A DNA stretch of 64,000 nucleotides. Source: Rhizobium aethiopicum. GTDB lineage: Bacteria; Pseudomonadota; Alphaproteobacteria; Rhizobiales; Rhizobiaceae. The first letter of the stretch is position 1, and every line of letters starts with the position of its first letter. The translations under genes and the position numbers were made by a program. The stretch is from contig NZ_FMAJ01000004.1 of assembly GCF_900094625.1 (NCBI RefSeq), positions 372,001-436,000 on the forward strand. Reading direction: 5' to 3'. Below, in pieces: positions 63,908 to 64,000 of the stretch. The notes beneath the pieces were generated by a model that saw only the letters and a list, made by a program, of their open reading frames with translations, was not told the DNA's origin and searched no databases.

Positions 63908-64000
63908 GTAACCAGCCCCCGCTCTTCCAGTTGCCGCTTCATTTCGGCCCCGCGGTCGACCGCTCCCGTCTGCCGCACCCAGTCGGCGAAGGGAGCAAGC
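63904..64000 (-). CDS. C-terminal end of an unidentified gene of the sugar cluster
   Basis: The frame ends LAPFADWVRQTGAVDRGAEM... RGLVT then TGA, whose last bases overlap the ATG of the fusion gene. Only 31 residues are visible; no family can be assigned. The overlap shows the operon continues beyond the window. Confidence 0.55.
   Translation of the reverse strand, partial: LAPFADWVRQTGAVDRGAEMKRQLEERGLVT

Overview
The window looks like a piece of a Rhizobium replicon of the R. etli / R. leguminosarum type. The evidence is a GC-rich sequence packed with ABC importers, GntR and LysR regulators, an Atu4866-family protein, a thiC-thiO-thiS-thiG-thiE operon behind a TPP riboswitch, and promoter motifs typical of alphaproteobacteria (EcfG-type GGAAC-N16-CGTT and a FixK/FnrN-type TTGA-N6-TCAA). 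The thi arrangement is known from an R. etli plasmid, so a large plasmid or chromid is plausible but not proven. I saw no rRNA, tRNA, CRISPR array or replication origin.

Layout. 1-6.7 kb: a leftward BMP-type ABC importer operon with an amidase and a CodA-like amidohydrolase (uptake and hydrolysis of a nucleoside or N-heterocycle). 7.0-10.5 kb: phospholipid genes (acyltransferase, CdsA), CbpA/CbpM chaperones, and a universal stress protein with a FixK/FnrN-type promoter. 10.7-20.4 kb: an accessory block with three LysR regulators, small secreted proteins, oxidoreductases, a metallo-hydrolase, an intradiol dioxygenase and three decayed genes. It ends at a sharp junction where an SDR gene has lost its 5' end. 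20.4-27.9 kb: a Tm-1-like/TIM-barrel pair divergent from a GntR gene, followed by a sugar ABC importer without its ATPase, a Gfo/Idh/MocA dehydrogenase and a cupin.

28-38 kb holds the most interesting locus. A LuxR-type regulator carries the two substitutions (Met and Trp at the TraR W57 and Y61 positions) that define plant-responsive LuxR solos (OryR/XccR/PsoR/NesR/PipR group). It is flanked on both sides by paralogous proline-iminopeptidase-like hydrolases. The left one heads a five-gene operon with a complete dipeptide/oligopeptide ABC importer, and an acetamidase/formamidase lies just beyond the right one. A shared 21-bp imperfect palindrome (core CTAT-N8-ATAG, 18 of 21 bases identical between copies) sits in front of each hydrolase gene. 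I infer a system that imports and processes a plant-derived amide or peptide-like compound.

38-44.4 kb: two secreted proteins of unknown function, then TPP riboswitch and thiCOSGE. 44.5-44.8 kb: a 273-bp MITE-like element with 33-bp terminal inverted repeats. 44.8-53.1 kb: a BCCT transporter, then a leftward pdxA2-like / tctCBA / SAF-domain dehydrogenase operon under a divergent GntR gene. 53.1-55.6 kb: insertion-sequence debris and a broken vapB, then two convergent genes each with an EcfG-type promoter. One is an unusual fusion of a FATGUY-type receiver with a Crp/Fnr-type regulator. 55.6-64 kb: a seven-gene leftward sugar/glycosyltransferase cluster containing a glycosidase-epimerase fusion, running off the window.
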